A stretch of 64,000 bases of DNA from Rotaria socialis (GCA_905331475.1 CAJNYU010001442.1:124001-188000); one strand, 5' to 3'. Shown: positions 10,485-24,146, counted from the stretch's first letter. Made by a program: numbers and translations. Notes: a model not told the origin generated them from the letters alone.

Positions 10485-13400
10485 ATTATCTCACTCGTTT
10501 GCTTTTCGAGTATCATTCTGATTTGGTCGAGCACAACTAAGGAAAATCAACTGTGTAATGATGTAGAGTTATTTTAAATTTTAGGAGGGAAATGAAAAAC
10601 TAAAATTTGACCGATCTGACGCAGTAAATTCTCCTGTATGGAATGTTTCATGGTGTCCCACAAGGTAAAATTGTATGAATTAGATTATCTCATCAATAGG
10701 ATTTGTTTTTCTCTGTAGAGATGACGAACTTCTTCTAGCTGCGGTGGATTGGGGTCAAAAACTGACTTTATATCAAGCAACAGGTGCTAAACAAGTAGGG
10801 ACTCATTTGAAATTTCTTTTTCTTTTGTCATTCTATGTAAAATAATTAGACTGGAAAAGAACGTAAACTTGGTTTCGATCCATGTTCAGTTAATTGGCTT
10901 GTAAAAGATCAATATAAACAAGAATCGCACGCCGAATATATAATTATTGGTGGTTCTAACAAAGAATGTACTATATACAGTCGTGAAGGCTTTAAACTAG
11001 GTACTGTATGCACACAAGATGCATGGGTTTGGTGTTGTTGTGCAAAACCCGACGGATCAGCTGTGGTAAAGACAAACGTTTCAGATTTTCATCTGCATTT
11101 TATTTCTCTCGTTAGGCTATTGGTACGACTAATGGATTTATTGGAATGTATGATGTTAAATTTGGTGTAGTACACGGAATACATAAAGATCGTTATGCGT
11201 ATCGAGATAATATGACAGATGTTATAGTTCATCATCTAACAACTGATCAAAAAGGTATGTTGGCTAATGAATTAGTATTAGACACTATTTTCTATTTCTT
11301 CTCTTGTTTTAGTGAAAGTCAAATGTCGAGAACTAGTTCGTAAAATTGCAACTTATAAGACAACACTTGCGGTAAGTTTTAATGATAATTGTAACGAAGA
11401 CACAATAAAAGTAGAAAAGTATTACGATTTGGTTTTGATAAGAAATTTTATTCTGTTAAATTTTTTATAACTTGACTGAACTAAATTGAGCAAGCAGCTC
11501 TCCTAGACCTAGGAAATACAATAGAGTATGTCTGTTTTAGAATCATGCTGACTTTATCACTGAGTTTTGAAATTTATAGAAAATTCATCGTCTATGAAAC
11601 GATATTTTGTTTAGATTCAAACACTTGACAAAATTCTAATCTATGAAGCACCTGGTGATGTTCCACATGATATGAAATATAAAACAACGTTTAAGATCAA
11701 TAAAAATATTGAATGTAGTTCAATGATTGTTACATCATCGTATATTATAACATGTCAAGATAAACGTTTACACTGTTTTAATTTTTCTGGTGAAGAAATA
11801 CGCGTTTGGTTTGTACTATAAACTTCTATTTCTTTTGTTCCCTAAAGGTTATGATTATTCGTAGGCAAATGGATAGTCCTATACGTTATTTAAAATTAGT
11901 AGGAGGTCCATCGGATTATGAATCTGTTTTAATTGGACTAAAAAATGGCGGTGTCTATCAAGTATTTGTCAATAATCCATTTCCTCAATTCTTAGCTAAA
12001 CAAGCTGGTGTTATCTATTGTGTTGATATGAATGTAAATCGTACTAAAGTCGCGATTATCGATGATTCATTAACACTCTATGTTTACAATGTTCGAACGA
12101 AAGAATTACTTTATCAAGTAAAGAAAACAAAAACTCAAATATTTATTTTCTTATGTTTTCTCTTATTTCAAAGGAATCGAATGCACAAACAGTTGCTTGG
12201 AATATTTATTTTCCTGATATGCTCGCATTTTCCGGAGATGGCCGTATTAATATAAAAGTAGCAGATTTTCCAGTCTATCGACAAAATTATCAAGTAAGTT
12301 AACTTCTTGTTGTACAAAAAAAGAAGAAATGTAACAAACAAGTCTAGGCGCCTATCTCTGAAGCCGACGTACCGGTAATAAAAGAAAATAGGATAAAATT
12401 GTGCTTGTTTGGATTGAACTAAAACTTGTGTTTCTGCGTGTGTGTGTCTAGCGTTCTTTGATTACTCATGTTCAACACTTATTTGATCATAATCCTTAAT
12501 CAGTATGTAAAACATAAACAATAACATAACTAATATATGACTACTAATATAATCGATTACGTCTTTTTTGTTTTTGGCTGATTAAACTTTAATACGAATT
12601 TTATATTCCAGGGTCTTATTGTTGGCTTCAATGGTTGTACGATCTATTTGTTACATTTATTTGCCATGAGTGGTATAACTGTGCCTGTGACTGATGCTGT
12701 TTATCGTTATATCGGAAAGAAACAACTCGAGTAAAACAATTGTTTTTGAATTTTGCAGAAAAAAAACTGAACTTTTCTCTTTAGTAATGCATATCGATTA
12801 GCGTGTTTAGGTGAAACCAGTAAAACATGGGAAACAGTAGGACATGCTTGTTTAGAGCAAAGTCAATTTAATTTAGCAAAAAAATGCTTTAGTCGTATAA
12901 GAGACATTAAATATTTGAATTTATTATCAAATTATGAAGTAAATTAAAATAAAATTTTCAAAATAACGAAACATGTTTTTCTTTCAAAGGATGCGACAAA
13001 ACGTGGTGAAAGTAAAATGAATATTTATCTGGGAGATTATTACGCATATAATGGTCGATTTCAAGATGCAGCAAGAAATTATCAGCATGGCGGAGCACCA
13101 GAACGAGCCATGACTATGTTTTCTGATCTACGAATGTTTGATCAAGCTAAAGTAAGTTCGAAGAAGGATGTTTTTGTTCTTTGCCACTTTCATGTTGGGC
13201 TTTTCAGGAATATATGGTTGCAGGCGATATGGATCAGCAGAAATTATTAAATAAACAAGCTGAATGGGCAATAACAATGAATGAACAAAGGCGTGCTGCG
13301 GAGTTATATATTGCTGCAAATGATTTTCAAAAAGCTATTGATTTAGCTGGCAAGAATAAATGGGCTGATCTGTATGTATTTAAATTTAATATTTCTGAGT

Positions 13401-15530
13401 GAACTTCGCTTTGTAGCATTTTAAGATCGTTACAAAATTAATGAAAATTGGATGAATTTAACTAAATCATAGAGAGATTGGGACAGTTCAGAATGCATCG
13501 ATATATATATATATATATAAGCATTCGTGAAACCTTTTAATATAGGATTTATCTTATGTCCTTAAAAGGATATATCGACTCGAAAAATTCATCTTACACG
13601 CTGAATCTCGAAGTAGTTTTTCGAAATTAGAGTCTCTCAAAATAAATCTCTATAGAATTCAATATTTCGGAGTTTTAGCTCTGAATAATAAAACAAAATG
13701 GCGTTAAGAATTTTTTTTCTCGAAGACTCAAGATTTTGTTTTTCTTTATCCTGACGTGAATTTCTATATTCGATTTCAAAATTTAGATTAGCATCAATCA
13801 CAAGTAAATTAGATAAAGCTCAAGTTGATCTTCTGCGACGTTGTGCGCGTTATTTTGTTGAAATGAAACAATACACCTATGCTGCTGATGTCTATGAAAA
13901 AATGGGCGATATTAAATCTCTACTCGATATGCGTATTATTCTTTCGCAATGGGACGAAGTATTTGTCTTAGTGCGTCGTTATCCAACATATGCATCTGAT
14001 GCATATTATAATTATGGTCAATATTTAGCGGAACACGATCGTTTTGTTGATGCTCAGCGTGCGTTTCATAAAGCCGGTCGTGTTAATGAAGCACGAAATG
14101 TGTTACAAGCCTTGACAAATAATGCCGTCAATGAAACACGTTTCAATGATGCTGGATATTATAATTGGCTATTATCAAAAGAATATTTAACTGCATTAAG
14201 TGAAACATTAAATGATGATTTACGCGCTGATCTATTTAAACGTTATCATCGTTGTTCATTATTAGCTGACCTTTATTATGCATACCAATACATATATGAA
14301 TATACAACTGAGCCATTTGTTGATACGCCACCTCTTATATTATTTAATATCGCTCGTTTTATATATCATAAATTAGCCAATTTAGCGGGTGATATTCCGC
14401 CGGCATTGTCAAAATTTCGTACATGTTATGCTGCATGTAAAATAGCAAAGATTTTAAATGCAAATAAATTTAGTCGGCAAATGATTTATTTAATGCGTGA
14501 TTTAACATTTACGCATAATTTAGGTAATAAACGGATCGAAATCGAACAATTAGCATTAGAAATGGAAGCGCGGACATTTACCGACGATCATGATTTATTG
14601 CCTTTATGTTATCGTTGTTCGCATCATAATGAATTATTAAACGCACGCGGAAATGAATGTTCAAGTTGCGGAAGTCCATTTGTAAGTTAAATTATGTACT
14701 TCTATGACAACAGAAAATAATTATAGTGCAACTGGAATCGATATTCGAGTTTAGAATTGAAAGCGAATAGAAGGTGATCATCGACTATATTCGTTTGATC
14801 GATTCAGTTGTTTTATGTTGAGATGCAAAACGAAGATTTCAATGTCTCACTGAATTCACTTATAGACATCCGTAGATGAGTTTATCTACTTATAGGGAAA
14901 AAACATTTCAGTTCGATAAATTGCCGATGAAAAATTCCAATTTTGAAATTTTCTTTCTAGGTACTTTCATTTCTTTCATTCGATGTCCTTCCTTTGGTTG
15001 AATTTATTTTACCATCAGATATAAACGATGAAGATGCTTTAACTCTTCTCGAACAAGTACCTAATAGTCAATTGGAAAGCTCGACACCATCAGCAAGAAC
15101 GAATCAATCCACAATGAACCGGCTCGTTATAACCGAACAAGGAAATGCAGCACGTGCTGAAGACAAAGATCCATTTCTTAAAAAAATGAGTAAATATAGT
15201 TCAAATCCAGATGAATATCGGCCTGTTGTCGTCGATCGTGCTTTACTCAAAGCAATGGATCCATCCCTTGTGTTTATATGCAAATGGTCATTTCCATTAA
15301 GATGGAAATGGTATCGTATTATAGTACCGGAACAACCTGTTGGCCGATGCAGACATTGTAATAAGGTAAAATCTAATTATTTACTGTGAGAAAATATTAG
15401 CTATACATATATTATTTTATAGTTTTATCATAATGATGAATTTGAATTGGCTTTATTAGAACAAGGCGGTTGTCCATTCTGTCGCAATAAAAAAGATACT
15501 GATTTGACAGGTGAATACACATGTCATTAA
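9767..15530 (+). CDS. IFT122: Intraflagellar transport protein 122 (IFT-A subunit)
   Basis: Nineteen exons join in frame to 1214 residues, close to the roughly 1240 of animal IFT122: 9767-9825, 9877-9986, 10043-10163, 10224-10434, 10585-10664, 10719-10794, 10850-11065, 11116-11254, 11313-11371, 11615-11808, 11865-12117, 12174-12293, 12612-12730, 12785-12938, 12990-13151, 13208-13371, 13787-14681, 14961-15365, 15423-15530. The N-terminal half is WD40 repeats ('SGGADKLVVIWTHELQG', 'DFGLWSPEQKNVTKTKL', 'DRYAYRDNMTDVIVHHL'). The rest is TPR-like helical repeats ('DRFVDAQRAFHKAGRVNEAR'), ending in two zinc-ribbon-like CxxC pairs (CYRC/CSSC and CRHC/CPFC). As a subunit of IFT-A it supports retrograde transport and membrane-protein entry in cilia. 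The start follows the family's short 'MxxVxxW' N-terminus. Confidence 0.95.
10444..10481. repeat. (CAT)n microsatellite in IFT122 intron 4
   Basis: Twelve or so uninterrupted CAT units lie just after the exon 4 donor. On the minus strand they read as a poly-aspartate shadow frame that is not a gene. Confidence 0.9.
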
Positions 15531-16253
15531 TAATTTGTAACTGAAGAAGTGTTAGAAGCCTACAGATATTCTATTACAAGTATGCGAAAAGCAAGTAGTG
15601 TTGACTTTAGATTTCAAACTTCAAACATATTTAGACATAAATGAGATCACCTGCTCCAAAATCATTTGAAAACTTCTAAAGATCCACACTATAAACGCCA
15701 CACAAGGGAGAGGTCGTGTAGGTTAAAAGATATATTTACGTGAGAGGTTGTTTTTTCGAAAAATTTTCCCGAATAAATCGAGAGAAAATAATAAAATAAA
15801 ATTTATATTTCTCACATAAACTTCAAAGAGAATTCGTATACACTTTAGATTGTTAATTTTATCGTGTTTTCTCTGTATTTAGAAAACAATGACGACTACT
15901 AATCAATAACAACACGTTTACTTATTTACTGTTTGTTTTGTTAAATATTTGTCATGAAGTTATACTTGGGTTTATAGAATTAAAACATCATTTTAATAAA
16001 TTAAATTTTTGTCAAATATTATGATGCATATAAAGAATAATTAGACTCATCATTCATGTCTTTTAGTTTTGAGTAGAAAAAAAAGCGATTCATAAAAGAA
16101 CACAAAGGAAATAAAACTAAAAAAGAGCATGGCAGTAACCAGCAGAAAACATGCTTTACTCAGCAGACATGTTTGGTTTTTGTACAAGTCCGTCGTAAAA
16201 CAGAATGAAAAATATACACAGAAACACAAAAGAATAAATATATATTCGCTAAG
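15531..16253. other. 3' intergenic region between convergent genes
   Basis: This is the AT-rich gap between the 3' ends of IFT122 and the Hsp40 gene, with several AATAAA-like words (for example near 15772). No gene was seen. Confidence 0.5.
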
Positions 16254-18445
16254 TTAGTTCCGTAATATGTTTGCCATCATATCTCTCTGTTCTTTAGAAA
16301 TTGTATCGGGAAATTTAATATCGAATTTCACGATTATATCACCACGTATTGAGGGTTGTTTAGTATTGGGCAGACCATCACCGGTTAGTCGTTTTTCAGT
16401 TGTTGGCTTTATTACATCATTCGATTGGAGTTTCCGCACACGAGATGGATCGAGTGTTGGAACATTGATTATCGTTCCACATAAAGCCTGTAAAGTAAAA
16501 AAACAAAAACATTATATATATATATTCTAACGACTCGCTTTCATTCGAAATTCTTAATCGAGATGGATAAAAATAAAATGTTATGAGAAAAAAATAGATG
16601 GTAAAACTTTCTTTTGAAATTCCCCTCCGATAATTTTATGTAACATCGCAATGTACTTATCAGTTGTGAATACTTATTTCAAAAATAAAGCTTTGTACTG
16701 TAGACTTTGCTCTTCCTACGAAGAAAAATATCGAGTCACTAAAACAAATTCTTATCATGCGGTACTCAGGAAAAAAAGATTACTGATAATTGTCAATCTC
16801 TGCTATATCTTTATCAACTAAACCTATAGGTGCGCCCGCAAACCGACACGAATTTTTCCCATTATGGACTGGGTGGACGAAATTATCGGGTGAATACTTT
16901 ATTGCCCAAGGACAGTTCTACCATTATGTATCGAGGTATACAATAGCGAAAGGAGAAAGACAAACATGTTTGTGACATCCATATTGACTGATCAAACAAA
17001 TCTTGAAAAGTAACGGTAAATAATATAATATAATGCCGCATTATTCTATCAAGAACGACACAGAACCTATTTGAAAAAAAGAAAAGTACCCACGAAAATA
17101 AAGCAACTGATGTAGTGCGCTGACAACTATGATAATCTAAGTCAATAAAAACGTCATTCTAATCGAAATATATCTATTAAGTCCAAAAACAAGTTATTCT
17201 CTTTAATATTGTCCTTTTTTTTGTAATAAAGAGGTTTCGTTCTGCGTACATTTTACAAGTCGACTACTATAAATCTTATACAATTCGATAGCGATGAAAA
17301 GTTGCTTATCATCTCAAGGGGAGAAACTTTTATTGTATCGTTTTACAATCGGATGTTTTTTAATCTACTACGTCTACGTATATTATGATTGGCTCGCTTT
17401 GAGATCGTTCTGTTTTAATTTAACATGCCTCTTTAAGAGTGATTTTAGCTGTATAAATAATATCGCTACCATCTCGACGAAACGTTGGATGTGGTTTATC
17501 TTTGATTATAAATACAATATCCGCCGGTATGGTTGTTGATGTTTGATCACCTTCGCGTGGAAATGTTATTTTAGTACCTTGTTTCCAACCAGGTTTTATA
17601 TCAATTGTCAAAACTTTATCCTCAATGCGAGTTGAGCGATTATCAGAATTCAAAACTTTTCTTGAGATTTTCATTTTCTTCGTTGCACCTGTTGCAATTT
17701 CCTCAAGTGATACAAACAGTTCATGCTCAATTGGAGGATCTTGAGTCTTCTTTCTAGTTCCGTGCATTTGTGAACCACCGCGATTACCGAAATGAACGCC
17801 TCCCATATTAGAAAATGGACCAAAACCGCCTAGGCCATCATCATCACCAACACTAATACCAGTATTACTACCGTCAGCACCGAAAAACATGGCAAATGGA
17901 TCGCCACCACCCTAGATTATTTTCAGAAATCAAATTGAAAACGAATAAAACGATGATAAATAAATTCTTACAAAGAACATTCGAAAGGTTTGATGAGGAT
18001 CAACATTGGAGTAAAAGAATTGTTGACCGCCACCACCACCACCACCACCTGTGCCGCCGTTCGCCTTTAAACCTAATCATAAAAAAGAACTTATTACAAT
18101 GATGTTAAGACCTTCACTTTTCTTTTACCTTCTTCACCATATTTATCAAATAATTCTTTCTTTTTCGGATCACATAATATTTCATAGGCTTCAGCTACTT
18201 CTTTAAATTTTTCTTCAGCACCTGGATCTTTATTTTTATCAGGGTGATATTTCAAAGCACTAAAAATTACTTAAATTAAAATATAGAACATGAAAATTTT
18301 CCTATTAGAACTTACAGCTTTCGATAAGCTTTCTTTATATCATCATCAGAGGCACCTTTGCTAAGGCCTAAAAAATAGAAAAATCTCAAGTAAAACGGAA
18401 CAAGGAAAATATCTTACCTAATATTTTATAGAAATCTTTGCCCAT
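16254..18445 (-). CDS. DNAJB1: DnaJ homologue, subfamily B type (Hsp40)
   Basis: Six minus-strand exons (18418-18445, 18316-18367, 18129-18259, 17972-18072, 17429-17911, 16254-16487) give 342 residues, as in animal DNAJB1. The N-terminal J domain has the catalytic HPD ('[20 protein letters not shown]'). A glycine-rich linker ('[20 protein letters not shown]') follows, then the two beta-barrel C-terminal domains and dimerisation tail ('LRNL/ILRN'-type end). It stimulates Hsp70 ATPase and delivers unfolded clients in cytosol and nucleus. Intron 5 is 941 bases, far longer than its neighbours. To keep the frame it must use a GC-AG boundary (GAG|GCATGT...ACAG|GCT), because the reading frame otherwise stops two codons later. 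The exact paralogue (B1, B4 or B5) is not settled. Confidence 0.92.
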
Positions 18446-18955
18446 ATCGTGTATATAAATAATAAAAAATAAAACTTTCTAAAAAACAAACTAAAGAAAT
18501 GATGATAATATTTTCTGCTTTATTGTTCGATGTTGTTCTCAACCACATTCACCTCATTTTTCGCTCGCTCACACACACACTCTCTCTCTCTCTCCCTGAC
18601 TTGTAACTGAAATGAAAACTTTATGCACGGACTACAGTGACATAGCAAATATTGCTTGAATGCATTTTTGAATGGATTGACTTCTCGTTTTTTTCATATT
18701 ATATTCTATCGCTGTTCTTTCACAATCTATTCGAGAAAGTACTCGAACCGTCGAGAAGCTTCTTTGCAGTAACAGAACAAAATACATTCATCGTCAGAGA
18801 ACAGAACAGAAAAAAGTAAAATCAAATGATTTGGCATACGAACTTCCAATGGAGAATATGTCGCTATTAGTATAGTTGCTTTTTTCTAACTTGTGATCAC
18901 CATGGATCATGTTGAAAAAATGGTAATCATAAATTTAGTTTAATCGAAACATATC
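18446..18955. promoter_or_regulatory. Bidirectional promoter region DNAJB1 / RSPH10B
   Basis: The two genes diverge from this 510-base gap. It holds an (AC)n(TC)n simple repeat at about 18570-18596 and two heat-shock-element cores (18730-18737 and 18755-18762). No other gene was seen. Confidence 0.6.
18730..18762. promoter_or_regulatory. Heat-shock-element-like cluster
   Basis: TTCgaGAA (18730-18737) and GAAgcTTC (18755-18762), with one more GAA at 18744-18746, form the inverted nGAAn/nTTCn array bound by HSF trimers. The cluster lies about 290-320 bases 5' of the Hsp40 start codon. Heat regulation of the Hsp40 gene is expected for the family but inferred here. Confidence 0.5.
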
Positions 18956-21900
18956 ATGCCTCCAAAGGCAGGCCAAAAAAAGAGCGCAAAATCCGAGGAA
19001 GATCCGAAAAAGAAAGATACCTTGAAAAATGCAAAAAAAGGTGCCGACGAATCGAATGCAGCTGGTCTCGGTAATACTGATCTTGGTTCAATATCAAATG
19101 AAAATGTTACATCGTCAAAAACAGGTGCGGGTAATTTAACTCGTGGAGCATCTCACTCAGGTACACCATTAGATGATCATTCAAATAAAGAACCAGGTGT
19201 ATCAACATCTGAACTCAGTCAACACACAGATGGAAATCGAGAAAGTGGCGAAACAGGACTTAACACTGGAGGTAGTATAAATGGTGCAGCTCTATCAGAA
19301 GCTGATGTTAAATATGAAGAACCTATTCTACCGAATCTTATTGTACTCGGGTCTGTAAAAATTAAGAAAAATAAAAATTCATAATTTTTTTGTTATAAAT
19401 CTATATATAGTTATGAAGGTGGTAAAGAAAAAGGTTTATTTGAAGGATATGGTAAAGCGACATATGTTGGCGGTCATAGCTACACCGTATGTAAATTAAT
19501 AGATATTTGTCATTTGATTAATTGATGATAATTACAATAGGGTGATTGGAGTGGTGGTATGATGAATGGTCAAGGACGATATGAATGGGCTGATGGTGTT
19601 GTTTACTCAGGTACAATTGTGAATAATCAAATAGATGGTGTTGGAACGTATCAGTGGCCAGATGGAAGGTAGAGACGAAAAAATGAATAAAATGCAATCG
19701 AACAATTTCTCTTTTCAAATAATTAGTGTATATCAAGGTGATGTATATCGAGGTCGTCGACATGGTACAGGAATCTTTCGACATGGCAAAAGTCTACTTA
19801 CCTATGAAGGCGAGTGGCGTATGGGTCATATCCATGGAAAAGTAGACTAATATTTTTCATGGATTGTAGTTTATATGGAGATGATTTTTCTTTCGTCTAC
19901 ATTAGGGTACATTACAATTTGGCCGTGAAGGACAAAACTATTACACAGGTGATTTTATAATGAATATTCCATTCGGAAAAGGTCGCCGACAATATGCATC
20001 AGGAAATCTATATGAAGGAATGTGGGTGAATGGAAAACGACATGGATATGGAGTATTTTCATGGAGTAATGGTAATGGAGAATATTTAGGACAATGGGAA
20101 AATGGTGTGCAGGTTTGTTTCTTTTCTTTTGAAAACAGACTCCAACGATAATAAAATATGTAAAAAAATGAACTTTTTTTAGAATGGACATGGTGTTCAT
20201 ATTTGGTATATTATTCGAGCTGAAGAATCTCAATATGCATTGAGAAATTATTATGAAGGAAATTTTCTCGATGGACGACGAAATGGATATGGAACATTTT
20301 ATTATTCAAGTGGAACTAAATATATAGGCGAATGGAAAGCAGATCAGAAACATGGAAAAGTAACTATTCAATAGGCTAGATATGAACGACATTCAGATCA
20401 TGTTTGGTTGAGGTTCTAGTGACAGACAAAACGATACAATACTTGTACCTATTAATTTTCCCTATCGTTGATCAAAGCTACTTAAGATTTGAAAAATATG
20501 TCAGGAACTGGCGGAATTCCTGATTAAAATAGCTTCACTCCACTAAATTTATCGGGGCGAGAGTCTGCGATAAACTAATTTTCTAAGTTCAAATCTCTGA
20601 ACAAAATAAAATGTTTAACACTGCAGCATCGAATGTAAGTCATTCGAATCTCAATGAAGAACAGTCCCGTATATCCAATCTTGCTCAGAATCGCTTTGCC
20701 TCTCAAAATGAAGTATTTCTTCATAAACTACGAATGCCATATCAGAAAATAGATATTAAATGAATTTGCTTGTAGGGTAAAGTCATATTAAGAAATGGTA
20801 CCATGATTGAAGCTGATTTTCAAAATGATCGTATAATAACTCCGTTAACAAATGATATGACTTCCATGTTAACAATTGAATTACCTGAAATCGTATCGAA
20901 AACACCAATACCATCTGGTAAAACAAAAAATAGATCATATCTTCTCAATCGATGATTGTATTATTTTCTATTAGCATCGAATACGCTTGATCCAATGAAT
21001 TTAAGACGAAGTGAAAGTCGAAATACAATAAGCCCTAATTTTAAATTACAATTCAATGGTGCCTTTCATCATATGTCAACCAACGAAGATGATAGAATGA
21101 AAATTTCAGATCAGGTTTACAAAAACAAATTAAGTTTTATCTAATCGAGTACTTTTCTTTTCTTTTCTTTACATTATAGATGTTTCATGTTTTATTTCGT
21201 CATCTTCCACAATTAAAACAAATCTATCGTATTTATGCTCGATTAGGTGTTGATTTACAAACAAATATAGATAATACATTTTTGATGACTCGTATCCAAT
21301 TTTGGCGCTTTGTTCTTGATTGTAATTTACATAGTTATGGTGTTACAACAACGGAATATGATCGATTGATTGGTAATGACATTAAATAGAAAATAGAAGA
21401 TTTTTATTTAATATCTCCCTTTTCTGATAATTATTCTAGCGGAATGTTTGCCAACAGAAAATATGCATGGACCCGATGAATCAATTTTAGTACGCGAATT
21501 CTTAAATGCTATTGCTATCATTTGTTTTCATTTACATCGATTGAAAAAAGTGTTCGTCATTTTTATTTTGCATAATGAAGAAAATTTGCATTTTCATTAA
21601 TTTTTAGACAAAGTGAAACTGCATCATCCGAAAAACAACCCATTAGCTTACAAATTGCTACTTCGATGGAGACAATTATTGAAAAAAATATTTTACAGCT
21701 AGCAGGAAATATTCGAGGTTAGTAGTCATGTTTTATTCTTGGGAATAAAATCTCGTAGGCTGCCTTCTTTCTACGTTTTTTGTTTTGTTATAAGCGTAGC
21801 CAAGATTTAAACACTATCTTATTAAGTATATCTAGAGAATAAATGAAATCTACTAAAGAGAAAGAAAATCATAAACTGATTAACCACTGTTGAAGCAGTA

Positions 21901-24146
21901 TTATTTGCATCGTGTAGATTATAATGAGTCATGAATATTCTGAAGAGCTTAGTTCAATTTTCTTTCAAAACTTTTTCTCAGTAATAAATTCTGAACTAAC
22001 AGGTTATTGTTGTGAAAGTTCTAATAACATCGATTTTGAATGCTGCTCATGTCTGTTGTCGATTCAATGTGTTTTCAGTTCAAGACGAAAAGTGTAAGGA
22101 GAACTCTATTATCTCATTTTTGATTAAGTCTTCGTGAAACAGTTTGTACGTAATGAGATTCCTTTGATCATGTCCTTCAGTGATTTATTAAGTTTAGAAT
22201 TAGTGAATTGACGCTATAAAATTGGGAACATTATATTTGATGAGTGAAATAAATGAAATGATCAGTACTAAAATAATCAGTAATTAATCTTAAAGTGATC
22301 AGTTTATTATATATAATTACCAGTAAAAAAGATAAAATTGATCAGTAAAACATAGAAAATTGGATGTGGGTGTGATTATTCTGCTCATCTACACTACCAA
22401 CACTCCTTTTTTTGGAATTCCTTGATTTCCATTTATTCCATCATTTGCTTCCAGAACCTCTTTGTTTGATATATCACTTTCATATTGAACAATTTGTACG
22501 ACTTCCATCTTTTTTACTCGCTGGTACTAAGCTGAATGCGAAAGAAGGAAGCTAAGAGTATATTTATATATGTTGTACGTATCAGCTGTACGATATATAG
22601 ACCAAAAGAACAAACATGAAAATCAAGTAAGTCACCTTATAACACATTTCAATTTTTATGCTAATCCTTTAATCTAATTTACTGATTTTTAAATATATCA
22701 ATTAATCGAAGTATATTAATAGCTGACCACAGAAATAATGTACTGATCATTCAATTATTTTACTGATTTTATATTTATTTTGCTTCCAAGGTCGTAGAGG
22801 TACGGTGGGAAACGGCCGGAAAGCAAGAAAAAGCGCTGGAAAATGGAAGCAGTATTCCGACCGGAAATTACCGGATTTTTTCCTATGGATTCCGGTCAGT
22901 TCCCTGTGATTTCCGGCTGTAAGATGACCGGAATACACCGGAAAAAATCGGTCAGTTTCCGACCAGAATACTGCTTCCACTTTCCGGCCAGATACGGTGA
23001 TTTTCCCGCATCTTTCCGATCGGTTCCTACGCGGGATCCGTCCTCCGGAATCATTGACCTGGGTTACTGATCAGTTTACTTATTCTACTGATCTCTTAAA
23101 TGATAGTCTATAACATTTGTATTCTATTGAATAGGTAATCTATTTGCTGAACCACTCAAGTTTATACAAGCTGCACGATATAAAGAGCAATGCTACAAGA
23201 TTTATTTAGTATTTTCTACCAGAAACAAAGTTTGTTTAAAATTTGTTTTGCTTTCATTATATTTTCCTCGTTTCCGTTCTCTCAAAAAGAAAGAACCACA
23301 CGATATGATAATGCAAAAACGTGATTTTCTATTAATGCTCAAACGTCTTCAATTAATTGATCCTGTACATTTAACAGCATCACGTATTATAGCAATGTTA
23401 GCTGAAGATGATCCAAATATTCGACCATTAGGTTCAACGACTCCTACCGATATTCGTTTAGATATCGATGTAAATTTAATTACGGAATTTACTATTTATG
23501 AAAACAAAATTTTCAAATTCTATCTTTAGATGTGTTTTCTTGAATTTTTCGAAGCATTAATTGCTTGTGCACTTGTACATCCAGGTAGTAAATATTATAA
23601 TACTTATGTTAAACCACCAAAAACAGCTACATCTGAACGTAGTCTTGGTTCTCAGCCATCTATTGGCTCGGTAAGAGAATGGCCCAGGATCGTTTTCTCT
23701 TTGATGATAAATACATATATCTTTATTTAAGCCAAGTGCTCATGATCGACAACAAGAAAGTCGAGTATCAGAATATCCAGCTATTGTTGTTCGCGAAGTA
23801 TCTGAATTAACACAAGAAACTCCAGATGATATCGATAAGCCTCGCTCATCAGCAAGTCGAGGTATAAATAAAACAATTTTCTTTTGTTTCATGTATTTTG
23901 TTTTCTCTCACTATTAAAATAGAACGTGAAACAAATACGAACGCAGGCGACGCATCTTCATCGTCTTCCTTTGTAGCAAAACTTGATGATTTTTTTAATG
24001 GAATATTTTTACCAGCTACGAACACATTTGAAAATATTCGAGAACAAATTCGGGTTGATCAGGAAAAAACGTGGCAAGGAATGAAACACGACGATCACAA
24101 TAGTGATGCAACATGGCCTAAACAATATGTTGTACTTACTGAATGA
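18956..24146 (+). CDS. RSPH10B: Radial spoke head 10 homologue B (MORN-repeat axonemal protein)
   Basis: Sixteen exons join in frame to 854 residues (human about 870): 18956-19350, 19411-19486, 19541-19668, 19727-19841, 19906-20112, 20183-20359, 20776-20917, 20975-21114, 21180-21372, 21440-21551, 21608-21717, 23135-23229, 23290-23469, 23530-23670, 23732-23861, 23923-24146. A charged, low-complexity N-terminus (residues 1-115) precedes about ten MORN repeats ('GQGRYEWADGVVYSG', 'GTYQWPDG', 'RHGYGVFSWSNGNGEYLG'). A helical half follows, with the conserved 'FLEFFEALIACA' segment. The family belongs to the radial-spoke head of motile axonemes. Exon 1's donor (GG|GTCTGT) and exon 10's (GT|GTTCGT) are non-standard choices made to keep phase. 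Intron 11 is 1.4 kb and carries a palindromic element. Confidence 0.9.
22222..23110. mobile_element. Palindromic GC-rich element with inverted GATCAGTA motifs, in RSPH10B intron 11
   Basis: A GC-rich core (about 22790-23040) reads nearly the same on both strands, so opposite strands give the same shadow translation. Words such as CCGGAAATTACCGGATTTTTT and ACCGGAAAAAATCGGTCAGT recur in inverted order about a centre near 22915. To the left (22260-22350) the word GATCAGT(A) is repeated. To the right (22738-22765 and 23068-23095) it occurs as TACTGATC, the reverse complement. A related core lies at about 54030-54340. There is no long ORF and no clear target duplication. The family is unknown to me. 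Confidence 0.6.

Noticed and set aside
10337-10534. Minus-strand frame with a long poly-aspartate run
   Set aside because: It is the reverse reading of the CAT microsatellite and an IFT122 exon, with no independent support.
16490-17428. Second gene inside the long Hsp40 intron
   Set aside because: Frames at 16790-16975 and 17294-17539 have no domain or splice logic, and I see no transposon ends.
22747-23070. Two opposing frames with matching peptides in the RSPH10B intron
   Set aside because: They arise from the palindrome itself; the mirror translation is a symptom of the inverted repeat, not a gene.
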